The translations under genes were made by a program, and so were the position numbers. Below, one piece after another: positions 7,543-17,105 of a stretch of DNA of 64,000 nucleotides. The stretch is from Verrucomicrobiia bacterium (GTDB taxonomy: Bacteria > Verrucomicrobiota > Verrucomicrobiia > Limisphaerales > Fontisphaeraceae). Within the stretch, counting starts at the first letter, position 1. Every line of letters begins with the position of its first letter. The notes beneath the pieces were generated by a model. That model saw nothing but the letters and a program-made list of their open reading frames with translations. It did no database searches and was not told where the DNA came from. The stretch lies in the NCBI GenBank assembly GCA_026414565.1, contig JAOAIT010000044.1, forward strand, positions 1 through 64,000. Reading direction: 5' to 3'.

Positions 7543-10008
7543 TTAGTAAATCATTTGAAATTCCGGCAGCATGGCCAGGCTCCAGAGGAAATCTTCCCAG
7601 CCTTCGCGGCGGCCATGTTCTTTCAAGTAGCGGCGAATCAGCGCCTCTTCGCGGGGCGTGGGGGGGCGTCCCAACGCCTGCCGGTAAACCTGGCGGATTA
7701 ATGCCTCCGGCGGCTGGGGGGAGCGCTCGTTCAAGCGGGCGGCGCCTTCCTGGAGCAGGGCAGCCAGGGTTTTGCCGTTGGCCAGCTCCAGCATCTGGAG
7801 GGTGGTGGCCTGGGTGGGGCGGACGGTGCAGACCTGCTCGCGGTTGGGCCGGTCGAGGGCCACGGCCAGGGGATCGGCGGCTACCCAGACGGCGCGATAG
7901 CGTCCCCAGCGTTCGCAGGAATGGATGGCGGCGGCAAATGCGCGTTCGTTGAGCCAGTCAGCTTCCTGGCGGGCTGCGTCCGCGGGCAGCATTTCCCATT
8001 CAGCCAACGGCGGGAGGGATTCCCAATCATTGGTGCTGGCGGTGGTCCAGCGCCACTGTTGGGCCAAATCCGGCGTCCAGTCCTGGCCGTCCACGCGCAG
8101 GCGCAGGAAGGCGGCGAGGCTACGGGTGGTGGGCAGGGGTGTTTTTTCCGGTTTTTTGCCAACCCGCACCGCGAGCCGGTTGAAGCCGGCGCGGAGATGG
8201 GGGGCCAGGTCCATGACGGCGGGGGTGGCGGCAGAACGGGTGTCCCCCACGGCCTGGCCATTGACAAAAAGTTTCCATTCCAGGTTGGCGGCCAGCACAG
8301 CCTGGGCTGCGGCAGGCCGGCCGGGGAGCACCCATTCCCGGACAAACCAGGTCATCCAGTGGTTGGTGGCGGTTTCCGCGGAGGAGGTGGTTTGCAACAC
8401 GGTGATTTGTTGTAGGCGCTGGGTCTGGATGTGCGGCGGCTCGGTAAGCAGCCAGTCCACGGTGGGCTGGGGCGAAGGGTAGCCCGCGCCGGTGATGTCG
8501 GCGAGCACATCGCGGAATTGCTCGGCGGTGAGCCGTCGCACCAGGGGGCCGCGGAAAACATAAGTGGAAGAGGGCGCCTCCGAGCCGGGCACCGCGGGCC
8601 GCTGATAGGCGCGGGAGGTGAGCAGCGTGGCCATCAGATGCTTGATATCATAGCCGTGGGCCACAAAGTCCTCCGCCAGCCAGTCCAGTAATTCCGGATG
8701 CCAGGCCGGAGCATCCATATCGTCCACTGGTTCCACCAGACCATGGCCGAAGAAGCGGGCCCAAAGGCGGTTGACCAGGGTGCGGGGAAGGCGGCCGTTG
8801 CGTTCACTGGTCATGAGGGAGGCGATTTGACGGAAGCGCTCCTGGCGATTGGTGGAGGGGGTGAGGGTGCCCAGCTCAGGATACAAGAAAGCATAGCCCG
8901 CCTTGCGGCCGGTGGGCTTGTCGCACTCAAAAATTTCCAGGGGCTCTTCGCTGAAGACATTGGCCAGGGCATAGGTGCCCGCCAGGGTGTAGTCGTTGAT
9001 GAAACTGTCGTGGCAGGAGGCGCACTTGAGGTTGACGCCCATGAAGACGTGGGAAACGTTTTGGGCCGCCTGCATGGCGGGGGTTTGGCTGGAGTTGACC
9101 GCCCCGCGCCAGACAATGCCCTTGAGGAAACCCTCGGACTCAGGGGAGGGGTTGAGCAGTTCGCGCACCATTTGATGGTAGGGCATGTTGGTGGCCAGGG
9201 CGCTGTAGAGCCAGGCGGTGATCTGCTTGCGGCCGCCGTCAATGTAACCCGTGCCTTTGTAGTCGTTGCGGAGCAGGTCATTCCAGAAAGAGAGCCAGTG
9301 CTCGGCGTAGCGATGTTGATCTTGCAAGAGGCGGTGAACCAGAAGGGCGCGTTTGTCCGCCCGGCGGTCTGCGGCAAAGGCCTCCTGCTCTGCCAGCGTG
9401 GGCAGCACGCCCAGCACGTCCAGATAAACCCGCCTGACCCACACGCCGTCCGGTGCCGGAGCGGCGGGGGGCACGCCGTGTTTCCGGTAATACCCTTCCA
9501 GCCAGCGGTCCACCGGATGCGGGCCGCTGGTGGCGGTGGGGGGAGGGGGTTCCAAGCGGCGGGGGTGCAAATTGTGCAGGGGCTGGCGGGCAAATGTAAT
9601 ATCCGCGGGCCAGGCCAGTCCCTGGTCAATCCACGCCCGCAACAGCCCCACCTGCTGCGCGGTCAGGCGCTTGCCTTTTTTGGGCATGAGATTGTCGGGA
9701 TCCAGGCCGCTGACCATTTCAATGAGCAGACTGCCGCGGCTGTCCCCCACCCGGACAGCCGGTCCGGAGTCGCCGCCCCGGAGCAAGTCCGTGCGGGTGT
9801 CTATTTTGAAGCCGCCCTTGTCCTTGCCGCGGCCGTGGCAATGGGCGCAGGAAACTTGGAGAATGGGCTGGATGTCTTTAACGAAATCCACTGTCCGTGC
9901 TGCGGGAGGTGGGAGTTGCTGTTGCTGCTCCGGAGACAAGGCCGCCGTGGCCCAGAAAGCGGGCAACAAACCCAACCATGCCAGGGCGTGGAAAAGCCGT
10001 GGGTGCAT
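7543..10008 (-). CDS. PSCyt1/DUF1549/DUF1553 protein (planctomycete-type cytochrome c)
   Basis: This encodes 821 residues. A signal peptide (about 1-22) is followed by a planctomycete cytochrome c domain with haem-binding CAHCH at 54-58. DUF1549 covers about 165-345 (VDRWLEGYYRKHG, VRRVYLDVLGVLPT) and includes a second CxxCH, CASCH, near 325. DUF1553 begins near RTLVNRLWARFFGHGLVEPVDDMD and runs to the C-terminus. A lectin/F5-8-like insertion around 540-660 (ANLEWKLFVNGQAVGDT) splits DUF1553. It is an exported haem protein, probably forming a functional pair with the DUF1501 protein. The pair is expanded in these phyla and linked to polysaccharide use, but the reaction is not established. Confidence 0.9.
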   Translation of the reverse strand: MHPRLFHALAWLGLLPAFWATAALSPEQQQQLPPPAARTVDFVKDIQPILQVSCAHCHGRGKDKGGFKIDTRTDLLRGGDSGPAVRVGDSRGSLLIEMVSGLDPDNLMPKKGKRLTAQQVGLLRAWIDQGLAWPADITFARQPLHNLHPRRLEPPPPTATSGPHPVDRWLEGYYRKHGVPPAAPAPDGVWVRRVYLDVLGVLPTLAEQEAFAADRRADKRALLVHRLLQDQHRYAEHWLSFWNDLLRNDYKGTGYIDGGRKQITAWLYSALATNMPYHQMVRELLNPSPESEGFLKGIVWRGAVNSSQTPAMQAAQNVSHVFMGVNLKCASCHDSFINDYTLAGTYALANVFSEEPLEIFECDKPTGRKAGYAFLYPELGTLTPSTNRQERFRQIASLMTSERNGRLPRTLVNRLWARFFGHGLVEPVDDMDAPAWHPELLDWLAEDFVAHGYDIKHLMATLLTSRAYQRPAVPGSEAPSSTYVFRGPLVRRLTAEQFRDVLADITGAGYPSPQPTVDWLLTEPPHIQTQRLQQITVLQTTSSAETATNHWMTWFVREWVLPGRPAAAQAVLAANLEWKLFVNGQAVGDTRSAATPAVMDLAPHLRAGFNRLAVRVGKKPEKTPLPTTRSLAAFLRLRVDGQDWTPDLAQQWRWTTASTNDWESLPPLAEWEMLPADAARQEADWLNERAFAAAIHSCERWGRYRAVWVAADPLAVALDRPNREQVCTVRPTQATTLQMLELANGKTLAALLQEGAARLNERSPQPPEALIRQVYRQALGRPPTPREEALIRRYLKEHGRREGWEDFLWSLAMLPEFQMIY

Positions 10009-10194
10009 AGGGTATTAGTTAGCACAATAGTGATGATTCGCAAACGGAATGACGGGGGCCGGTGTCGGCGGCCGGATGGGTCAGGGGAGCCCGCCGGAGC
10101 CGGAAGGGAGGGCCGTTGGGTGCGCTAAAAAATTTGCAGAAAATCCAACCCATGATAACCATTAGTTAGCTTAACCCAATTTATTAATCCAGCT

Positions 10195-10932
10195 ATGAGC
10201 GATCCGTGTTCCTTTCAGCGTCGGGAATTTGTCCGCCTCTTTGCCCTGGGGGCGTTGGGCATGGGATTTTGCGGGCCGTGGCGCCAATGGTTTGTGGTGG
10301 AGGCGCAGGCCCAGAGCCAGGGGGGGACGGGCACGTTTGTGTGCGATTTGTCGGTGGCGCCCTTCACGACGTTGCAGAACACCAACGGCTCCATTCGGGT
10401 GCGGGTGACGGGGACGCCGGCGAGTTTTGCGGAGATCATCATCACGCGCCTGGCCAACAATGTGTTTCATGCGGTCACATCCCGCTGCACCCACGAGGGC
10501 CAGCCGGTGAATCCTTACAATGGATCTTTTTTGCTTTGCCCCGCGCACGGCTCCCGCTTCAGTGCCAGCGGTTCAGTTCTTGCAGGGCCGGCGGTGACGC
10601 CGTTGACGAACTACACGACGCAATTCCAGGCCACGCCAGTCCCCGGCATTTTGCGTGTGCAAATACCCAATCTGGGTTACCGGATTGCCGGGGCCCTCAC
10701 GCCGGTGACCGGCGGCAACCAGTTTCGTCTGGTGTTTCCCACGACCTCCGGCTGGAAATATGAGGTGCAGTTCATGAGCCAGCTTGGCGGTGCCTCGACG
10801 GTGGTGCCGTTTGCCACCACGCAGGGGGCCACGCCGAATTTGACGGTGCTCAATGGGGATGGCACCACCAAGACGGTGTTTGTGGCTGCAACCCAGGCGA
10901 ACGGTTTTTTTGCCATTGTCACCAAGCCATAG
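10195..10932 (+). CDS. Tat-exported Rieske [2Fe-2S] protein
   Basis: This encodes 245 residues. A twin-arginine signal (QRREFVRLFALGALGMGF) precedes a Rieske domain with CTH at 98-100 and CPAHGS at 115-120, which together supply the two Cys and two His ligands of a [2Fe-2S] cluster. The region from about 165 to the end (QFRLVFPTTSGWKYEVQFM) resembles a C-terminal β-sandwich. It is divergently transcribed from the haem-containing PSCyt1 gene, with 186 bp between them. An exported electron-transfer partner is plausible but inferred. It lacks cytochrome bc neighbours, so it is not an obvious bc1 subunit. Confidence 0.85.
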   Translation: MSDPCSFQRREFVRLFALGALGMGFCGPWRQWFVVEAQAQSQGGTGTFVCDLSVAPFTTLQNTNGSIRVRVTGTPASFAEIIITRLANNVFHAVTSRCTHEGQPVNPYNGSFLLCPAHGSRFSASGSVLAGPAVTPLTNYTTQFQATPVPGILRVQIPNLGYRIAGALTPVTGGNQFRLVFPTTSGWKYEVQFMSQLGGASTVVPFATTQGATPNLTVLNGDGTTKTVFVAATQANGFFAIVTKP

Positions 10933-10991
10933 GGCTTGGGCCTGGAGGCTGGCAGGGAGGCCCGGCGGGGCTGGCGTTACCGGTTGACAGC

Positions 10992-12416
10992 TCAGTCTGG
11001 GCCGAGAACTTCCCGCACTGCGGCCGCCAGGACTTCCACCATCCGCTCGATTTGTGTGGGAGTGACACAATAGGGGGGCATGAGCACGATGACATTGCCG
11101 ATGGGCCGGGTGAGCACGCCGCGCCGGGCCATGGCTTCGCAGACCCGAAAGCCCACGCGTGCGGCCAGGGGGAATGATTCGCGGGTGCGCCAGTCCTTGA
11201 CCAGTTCGATGCCGGCCACCAGTCCCTCCTGGCGGATGTCGCCCACCGTGGGCAGGGTCCACAGCGTTTGCAGCGCCGCGGCGAGATGACGTGCCAGCCG
11301 CTGGCGGGTGGCGGCGGCGCCGGGCTGTTGCAATAGTTGTAAACTGGCCAGGGCGGCGGCGGCGCCCAGTTGATTGGCGGTGTAACTGTGCCCGTGGAAG
11401 AAGGTCTTGAACTCGGCATATTCACCCAGGAAGGCGTTAAAGACCTCGAGGGTGGTGAGGGTGGCGGCCATGGGTAGGTAACCGCCGGTCAGTCCCTTGG
11501 CCAGGGCGAGGAAATCCGGCTGCACACCCTCGCGATGACAGGCAAAGAGCGTGCCGGTGCGGCCGAAACCGGTCATGACCTCATCGGCAATCAGGAAGGC
11601 GCCGTGGGCGCGGGCCAGGGCGGCGGCCTGGCGCAGCCAGCCGTGGGGCTGAGGGATCATGCCCGCCGCGCCTTGCAGGAGCGGTTCAAAAACAAAGGCG
11701 GCGTAGGGCCGGCCCTGGCGGCGGGCGCGGGCCAGTTTGTTTTCCAACTGGTCCAGGCATTCCCAGCGGCAGCGGCGCCAGGTGCGGGCATCGGCGCGTT
11801 CAGGTTTGGCCTGATTAAAAGGGCAGCGGTAACAGTAGGGGGCCATGACGGCATCACTTTTGAACAGCAGCCCGGCGTAGGTGCGATGAAACAAATCAAT
11901 GTGCCCCAGGCTGACGGCCCCTACGGTGTCGCCATGGTAGGCACCCTGCAGGCCAAGGAAACGCGGGGTTTTGCCGGCCCGGCCCAGGCGGCGGCTGGCC
12001 TCGTAAGCCAGTTTGAGGGCGACTTCCAGCGCGGTGGAGCCGTCGTCTGAAAAGAACACCTTTTCCAGCGTGGGGTTGGTCAGCGGGGGGGTGAGGGATT
12101 GCTTCCCGCGGAGCCGTGCCAGCCGCACCAGTTGGGCGGCCAGCAGGGAGGCCGGCTCATTGGCGAGGCCCAAGGCGGAGCTGTGAGCGATTTTATTGAG
12201 CTGTGCGCGCACGGCCCGATTCAACACCGGATGGCAGTGGCCGTGGAGGTTGGTCCAAATGGAGGCGTTGGCATCCAGATAGGCGCGGCCGTGCACGTCC
12301 CATAGGCGGGGGCCGCGGCCCCGGACAATGACGATGGGTTCCTGGCGCATCCACTCCCGCATTTGCGTGAAGGGATGCCACACATAACGCACGTCCAGTT
12401 GGGCCAGGCGGTTCAT
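10992..12416 (-). CDS. bioA: Adenosylmethionine-8-amino-7-oxononanoate aminotransferase
   Basis: This encodes 474 residues of a class III PLP aminotransferase that converts 7-keto-8-aminopelargonate to 7,8-diaminopelargonate in biotin synthesis. Motifs include the BioA-typical YVWHPFTQM near residue 11, NLHGHCHP near 56, GAYHGDTVGAVSLG near 158, IADEVMTGFGRTG near 276 and the PLP lysine K307 in LALAKGLTGGYLP. The start is ATG 12414-12416, overlapping the bioF stop as ATGA, so bioF-bioA is an operon. Confidence 0.93.
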   Translation of the reverse strand: MNRLAQLDVRYVWHPFTQMREWMRQEPIVIVRGRGPRLWDVHGRAYLDANASIWTNLHGHCHPVLNRAVRAQLNKIAHSSALGLANEPASLLAAQLVRLARLRGKQSLTPPLTNPTLEKVFFSDDGSTALEVALKLAYEASRRLGRAGKTPRFLGLQGAYHGDTVGAVSLGHIDLFHRTYAGLLFKSDAVMAPYCYRCPFNQAKPERADARTWRRCRWECLDQLENKLARARRQGRPYAAFVFEPLLQGAAGMIPQPHGWLRQAAALARAHGAFLIADEVMTGFGRTGTLFACHREGVQPDFLALAKGLTGGYLPMAATLTTLEVFNAFLGEYAEFKTFFHGHSYTANQLGAAAALASLQLLQQPGAAATRQRLARHLAAALQTLWTLPTVGDIRQEGLVAGIELVKDWRTRESFPLAARVGFRVCEAMARRGVLTRPIGNVIVLMPPYCVTPTQIERMVEVLAAAVREVLGPD

Positions 12417-13597
12417 GGTCGTTTGCCTAAAGCACGCAAGAGCGCCTCTACCTCCTCCGCGGTGTGCGCGGCGCTGAGGCTGATGCGCAGGCGCGCCCGC
12501 CCGCGCGGGACGGTGGGATAGCGGATGGCCGGCAGGAAAAAGCCGGCTTCGCGCAGCCGCCCAGCCCACTCCAGGGCCCGCTCCTCTGCGCCCAACAGCA
12601 GGGGGACAATGGCGGCGGCGGGGTCGGGGACCGGCCAGCCGTTGCGACGCAGGCCCTCCACCAGTTGCGCGCGACGGAGGCGCAGGGCCTGTCGGCGCTG
12701 TTCACCCTCCTCGGACTGCGCCACTTGAAGCCCCGCCAGAGCGGCTGCCGCCACGGCGGGCGGGGGTGCGGTGGAAAAGACAAAGCTGCGTGCCCGGTGG
12801 ATCAGCCAGTCGCGCAATACGGCAGGGCCGGCAATAAATCCGCCGGCTGCGCCCAAGGCTTTGCCCAGGGTGCCCATTTGGATTTCGACGCGGGCACTCA
12901 GGCCCAACTGCTGGACCAGCCCGGCGCCGTGAGGCCCCAGCACGCCGGTGGCATGGGCTTCGTCCACCATGAGCCAGGCTTGATGGTGCTCCTTCAGGGC
13001 GACGATTTCGGCCAGGGGCGCGGCGTCACCGTCCATGGAATAGATGGATTCACAGATGATTAAAATCCGCTGGGCGGCGCCGGCGGCGCGTTGGGCAGCG
13101 GCCCAGGACAACTTGGCCTGCAGGTCGTTCAGGTCGTTGTGCGCGAAAACCCGGAGCCGCGCGCCGCTGAGCCGGGCGCCGTCCACCAGACAGGCATGGG
13201 CAAGTTTGTCCAGCAACACCACGTCGTTTCTATCCACCACGGCCGGAATGACGCCCAGGGCAGTGGCATAACCGCTGGAAAAACTCAGGGCCGCCGCGGC
13301 GCCCTTGTATTGGGCCAGCGCCCTCTCCAGGGCTTGCTGGGGGGGCAGAGAGCCGCTCAACAAGCGCGCAGCACCGGCGCCGGCGCCGTATTGTTCCAGG
13401 GCGGCCGCGGCTGCTTTTTTCAAGGCCGGATGGTTGGCCAGGCCGAGGTAGTCATTGGCGGAGAAATTGAGGCAATCGCGGCCGGCCAGCCGGATGCGCG
13501 GCCCCTGGGGAGATTCCAGGTTGTTCAATACCCGGCCCAGGCCGCGCGCGCGCCAGCGGGCCAGATCCTCGTTGAGTTGTGCCGCGAAATCACTCAC
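12413..13597 (-). CDS. bioF: 8-amino-7-oxononanoate synthase
   Basis: This encodes 394 residues, the normal length for this α-oxoamine synthase. It condenses pimeloyl-ACP/CoA with alanine using PLP. Motifs are [14 protein letters not shown] near 44, [13 protein letters not shown] near 71, [14 protein letters not shown] near 211 and the PLP lysine K246 in [12 protein letters not shown]. It lies directly upstream of bioA. No bioB, bioD or bioC is in the window, although the biotin ligase gene birA is near 32 kb. The codons are strongly GC-rich. Confidence 0.93.
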   Translation of the reverse strand: MSDFAAQLNEDLARWRARGLGRVLNNLESPQGPRIRLAGRDCLNFSANDYLGLANHPALKKAAAAALEQYGAGAGAARLLSGSLPPQQALERALAQYKGAAAALSFSSGYATALGVIPAVVDRNDVVLLDKLAHACLVDGARLSGARLRVFAHNDLNDLQAKLSWAAAQRAAGAAQRILIICESIYSMDGDAAPLAEIVALKEHHQAWLMVDEAHATGVLGPHGAGLVQQLGLSARVEIQMGTLGKALGAAGGFIAGPAVLRDWLIHRARSFVFSTAPPPAVAAAALAGLQVAQSEEGEQRRQALRLRRAQLVEGLRRNGWPVPDPAAAIVPLLLGAEERALEWAGRLREAGFFLPAIRYPTVPRGRARLRISLSAAHTAEEVEALLRALGKRP

Positions 13598-13801
13598 TGC
13601 ACCGGCAGCGCACTCAAAACTGAAACGCCGCGGCTGGCAATGTTAAAATGGGCGTCGCCGGGCGGGTCCGGGGTTGGGGGCAGGCGGGTGGGCGGATTCG
13701 CCGTTGCAAAAGGGGTGGGCATGGCGCATGTTAAAGCCGTGAAGGCCACGCGAGGGGTAGTCAATCCCACGTTGCGACAGCCATGCCAGAACCGCGCAGG
13801 G

Positions 13802-14575
13802 ATGCCTGGCCGGCGGGAGGAGCGGGGGGGCTTTACGCTCATTGAGCTGCTGGTAGTGGTGGCCATTATTGCCATTCTGGCGGCGCTGTTGCTGCCGGCC
13901 CTGGCGCTGGCCAAGGAGCGGGCCCGGCGCACCCAATGCGTCAGCAACCTGCGCCAGTTGGCGCTGGCCATGCATGCGTATGCGGATGACAACCGGCAGC
14001 GGCTGCCCTCGGGGATGAACAATAAAATCGGGGGCTTTAATTTGTTTCAGCACATCTCCTGGCTGTCGGACGAGACGTACAAAGTCTGGCTGGAATATCA
14101 GCTCAACTACCGGGTGATGATTTGTCCGAATGTGTACGCCTGTTATGGCAGCGAGCCGAGGAAGGAGGTGCGCGGGGTGGAGCTGGGGTACAATTACCTG
14201 GGCGGTCGTGGGTATTATGATGATTTGCCGCCAGCCAAATTCAACTGGCAATCGCCGCAAAGCATTAATGAACGTCCGACCAACGGGCAGCCGGTGCTGG
14301 AGCTGTTTTGTGATTTGAACCAGTATTCGATGACGGAAAAATTCAGCACGGCACAGCATACCGCCACGGGGGGACGCACGGAGCTGGATCCTTACAAGGA
14401 GGTGGAGACGGTGCGCCTATACAGTGTGGGCGGCGTGCCTCCGGCGCAGGCGGGGAGCCGCGGGGGCAACGTGGCTTATCTGGATGGGTCGGTGCGTTGG
14501 GTGCCGATGTCGCGAATGCGCGAGCATGAGGCGATGGATCCCCTGAGCCGCAAGCATTTTGGGGCTTTCTGGTGA
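13802..14575 (+). CDS. Type II secretion-like pseudopilin with H-x9-DG-like C-terminus
   Basis: This encodes 257 residues starting at ATG 13802. The short leader [10 protein letters not shown] ends at a prepilin peptidase site (G10/F11), followed by [29 protein letters not shown]. The C-terminal part has [15 protein letters not shown], the marker of the DUF1559-like pseudopilins that are expanded in Planctomycetes and Verrucomicrobia. The start was chosen because prepilin leaders are short; in-frame codons further upstream would give an unlikely long leader. The product is probably an inner-membrane pseudopilin. It is flanked by unrelated genes with no type II secretion machinery nearby. Confidence 0.88.
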   Translation: MPGRREERGGFTLIELLVVVAIIAILAALLLPALALAKERARRTQCVSNLRQLALAMHAYADDNRQRLPSGMNNKIGGFNLFQHISWLSDETYKVWLEYQLNYRVMICPNVYACYGSEPRKEVRGVELGYNYLGGRGYYDDLPPAKFNWQSPQSINERPTNGQPVLELFCDLNQYSMTEKFSTAQHTATGGRTELDPYKEVETVRLYSVGGVPPAQAGSRGGNVAYLDGSVRWVPMSRMREHEAMDPLSRKHFGAFW

Positions 14576-14584
14576 TCTGGGGGC

Positions 14585-15871
14585 TCAGGGCATGCCGAAG
14601 TGCCGGGCGGCAAAGCGGAGGTATTGCTCCCAGTCGTAGGCGGTGATGTCGTGCGCGCCCGCCCGCAAGTGGTAGCCGATGTGCCCGCCCACGGGGGTGT
14701 TGGTGGGCGGCATTTCCGCCACACCCAAGCCGGGCAGGCCATAGAGACGGTACACCGGCTCGGCATGTTTGGCGGCCAGGAATTCCCCCTTGGGATCAGC
14801 CCATAAATCCTGGTCGGCACTGGCGACATAGACAGGGCGGGGCGCGATGAGGGCAATCAATTCGTGTTGATCCACCGGCAGGGCGTCTTCGTTTTGGTTG
14901 TATTGTTTGAACAGGCCGCAGAACCAGTGCGGGAAAGCGGTGTTGATGCGCTCCACCGTCTCCCCAAAACGCCGCCGGCTCAGGGCGGCCCCGCCGCAGC
15001 CGGAGTCGTTGGAAATGACAATGGCGAAGCGGGTGTCCACCGCACCAGCCCAGAGCGCCGCCTTGCCGTGCCGGGAATGGCCAAATACCACCACGCGGCG
15101 CGCGTCCAGATCGCGGTCTTTTTCAAGGTAGTCCATCGCCCGGCTGAGTCCCCAGGCCCATGCGGCCAGCGCGCCCCAGTCCGAGGGGCCAAAAACCGTG
15201 TTGGTCCCCTGCCTGCTCAAGGCGGCGCGCACGCCGGTTTTCCAGCCGTTTTCATGATCGGGTTCGATGTCGCCATAATAAAACGTGGCCACTGCAAAGC
15301 CGCGTTGGAGGGCCTCTTCGATGGCCCAACGGGAAGCCTGAAAACCGCGGGATTTCTCGGTGGCGCGATTCTTCACCACGACCTCCTCCCGGCCCTGGCG
15401 CAGCCAGCGTTCGGTGATTTTGATGGCCGGATCGGGATGCACGGACTGGTTGCCGAAGTAATTCATGCCCAGAAACACCGGCACCGGTTTCAGGGCCTGG
15501 TTGGGCACGTAGATCAGCAGCTCCAGGGACGGGCCGTTGGTTTTGCCGGTCAGGTAGATGATGATTTCTTTGCGGGTGGCTTTGCCGCCCAGGGCCTGGC
15601 GGTCATAAGACCAGGTGTGAAATTTCATCCCCGCCGGGCGGCCCGGCGCCCGGCCATACACGTGGTCGGTGAACCATTTCAGAATGGCCGGCCGGCCTTT
15701 CTTTTCCCAGGTTTTGGCGTCATCAATGATTTTGCCATTGGGCAGGACCAGCGGATCCGGCAGGCGGTACTCCGGCACTTTGGCTTCATCATAATTCGGT
15801 TGGAAGGTGGCCGCCGCCTGAGCACAGAGAGCCATGGACAGGGACAGGCAAACCAGCGGTGGTGCTTTCAT
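14585..15871 (-). CDS. CE15-type glucuronoyl esterase-like α/β hydrolase
   Basis: This encodes 428 residues with a signal peptide (about 1-22). The nucleophile motif is GHSRHGKAALWAGA with S266, like the GxSRxGK of CE15 4-O-methyl-glucuronoyl methylesterases. It is followed by VISNDSGCGGAALSRR and a C-terminal histidine region, GHIGYHLRAGAHDI. Such enzymes cleave esters between lignin and glucuronoxylan. The N-terminal PDPLVLPNGKIIDDAKTWEKKGRPAILKWFTDHVYGRAPGRP stretch is typical of bacterial members of this esterase group. The gene converges on the pseudopilin with 9 bp between stops. Confidence 0.85.
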   Translation of the reverse strand: MKAPPLVCLSLSMALCAQAAATFQPNYDEAKVPEYRLPDPLVLPNGKIIDDAKTWEKKGRPAILKWFTDHVYGRAPGRPAGMKFHTWSYDRQALGGKATRKEIIIYLTGKTNGPSLELLIYVPNQALKPVPVFLGMNYFGNQSVHPDPAIKITERWLRQGREEVVVKNRATEKSRGFQASRWAIEEALQRGFAVATFYYGDIEPDHENGWKTGVRAALSRQGTNTVFGPSDWGALAAWAWGLSRAMDYLEKDRDLDARRVVVFGHSRHGKAALWAGAVDTRFAIVISNDSGCGGAALSRRRFGETVERINTAFPHWFCGLFKQYNQNEDALPVDQHELIALIAPRPVYVASADQDLWADPKGEFLAAKHAEPVYRLYGLPGLGVAEMPPTNTPVGGHIGYHLRAGAHDITAYDWEQYLRFAARHFGMP

Positions 15872-15996
15872 GGCCTTCTATCCTGCCAGAGAAGGGGCCT
15901 TTTGACGAGGCCGAAACGGCGCTTGCACGGGGGCAGGGCTCGGGGCTAGTTTAGATACACCGCCGCTGGATGGGCCAGTCTGGGCGGGGGATTGAA

Positions 15997-17097
15997 ATGA
16001 TGAAGACCATGTGGACTGCTTTCCGTCAGGGTTGCCTGGCACTGGCGATGGTGGGGGGATTGTGCGTGGGGCAACTGCAAGGCGCAGAACTCAGCGAGGC
16101 AGAAAAGGCCTGGGAGGAGTTTCAACTGGCCAGCCGCACGCCCCCGACGCCCAAGGAATGGCGTGCCCAGCGGCCCTCCCGCGAGGAATACGAGAAGTAT
16201 CTGGAGACGGTCAAGGAGACTCTCCTCAAGGCGGCGGAGAAGGCGCGGGACTTTTACACCCGTTTCCCGCAGGATCCGAATGCCCCCCGGGCGCGGCGAA
16301 AGGAATATGAGTTTTTGAACCGGCTTTACAGCATGGGCCGCAAAGAGCTGGAGAACCGGATCATTGAGCTGGAAAAGGCACGGCTGGCCGAGAAGGACTT
16401 ATCCGAGGAAGATCGTTTCGAGATTCGAAACAAACAGGTGGAGCGCCGCGTGCAAGCCGCGCAAAGCGAGGGCATGCAGGCCACGCTGGCCGAGCTGGAA
16501 AAAGGGGCGCGGGAGCTGCAGAAGGAATTTCCCCAACAGCCGGAGGTCTATGAGATGCTCTACTCCGTGGCCGCCAACGCCGAGGCAGCCAAAAGCCGCG
16601 AGCTGGCGCAGGAATTGTTGAAAGACGCGCGGGCGCCCCAGACCGTGAAGGAGCGTTGCAGCGGCCTGCTCAAACGGCTGGAGATCCTGGGCAAGCCGCT
16701 GGAGCTGTCCTTCACCGCGGTGGACGGCCGGGAGGTCAACCTCGCCAACTACAAAGGGAAGGTGGTGTTGGTGGATTTCTGGGCCACGTGGTGCGGGCCG
16801 TGCGTGGCCGAGCTGCCCAATGTGCTCAAGGCCTACGAGGAATTGCATCCCAAGGGATTCGAGATTGTAGGCATCAGCTTTGACAGCGACAAGGATGCCC
16901 TGCTCAAGTTTATCAAGGAGAAGAAGATGCCCTGGCCACAGTACTTTGACGGCAAGGCCTGGGGCAACAAATGGGGCCAGGAATATGGCATTACGGCCAT
17001 TCCCACCATGTGGCTGGTGGACAAGCGAGGGGTGCTGGTGGACATGAATGCCCGCGCCAACCTGGCCGAAAAGGTGCGCAAATTGCTGGCCGAATAG
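15997..17097 (+). CDS. Secreted TlpA-like thioredoxin-fold protein
   Basis: This encodes 366 residues. A signal peptide (about 1-29) is followed by a charged helical region (about 31-225), rich in Glu/Lys/Arg and probably coiled-coil or TPR-like. The C-terminal thioredoxin/TlpA domain is at about 230-366. The redox site is WCGPC with C266 and C269, and the cis-proline is in GITAIPTMW. It probably acts as a periplasmic thiol-disulfide reductase or a redox step of an outer-surface complex. ATG 15997 or the next codon, ATG 16000, may be the start. Confidence 0.87.
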   Translation: MMKTMWTAFRQGCLALAMVGGLCVGQLQGAELSEAEKAWEEFQLASRTPPTPKEWRAQRPSREEYEKYLETVKETLLKAAEKARDFYTRFPQDPNAPRARRKEYEFLNRLYSMGRKELENRIIELEKARLAEKDLSEEDRFEIRNKQVERRVQAAQSEGMQATLAELEKGARELQKEFPQQPEVYEMLYSVAANAEAAKSRELAQELLKDARAPQTVKERCSGLLKRLEILGKPLELSFTAVDGREVNLANYKGKVVLVDFWATWCGPCVAELPNVLKAYEELHPKGFEIVGISFDSDKDALLKFIKEKKMPWPQYFDGKAWGNKWGQEYGITAIPTMWLVDKRGVLVDMNARANLAEKVRKLLAE

Positions 17098-17105
17098 GCC
17101 CGGCC

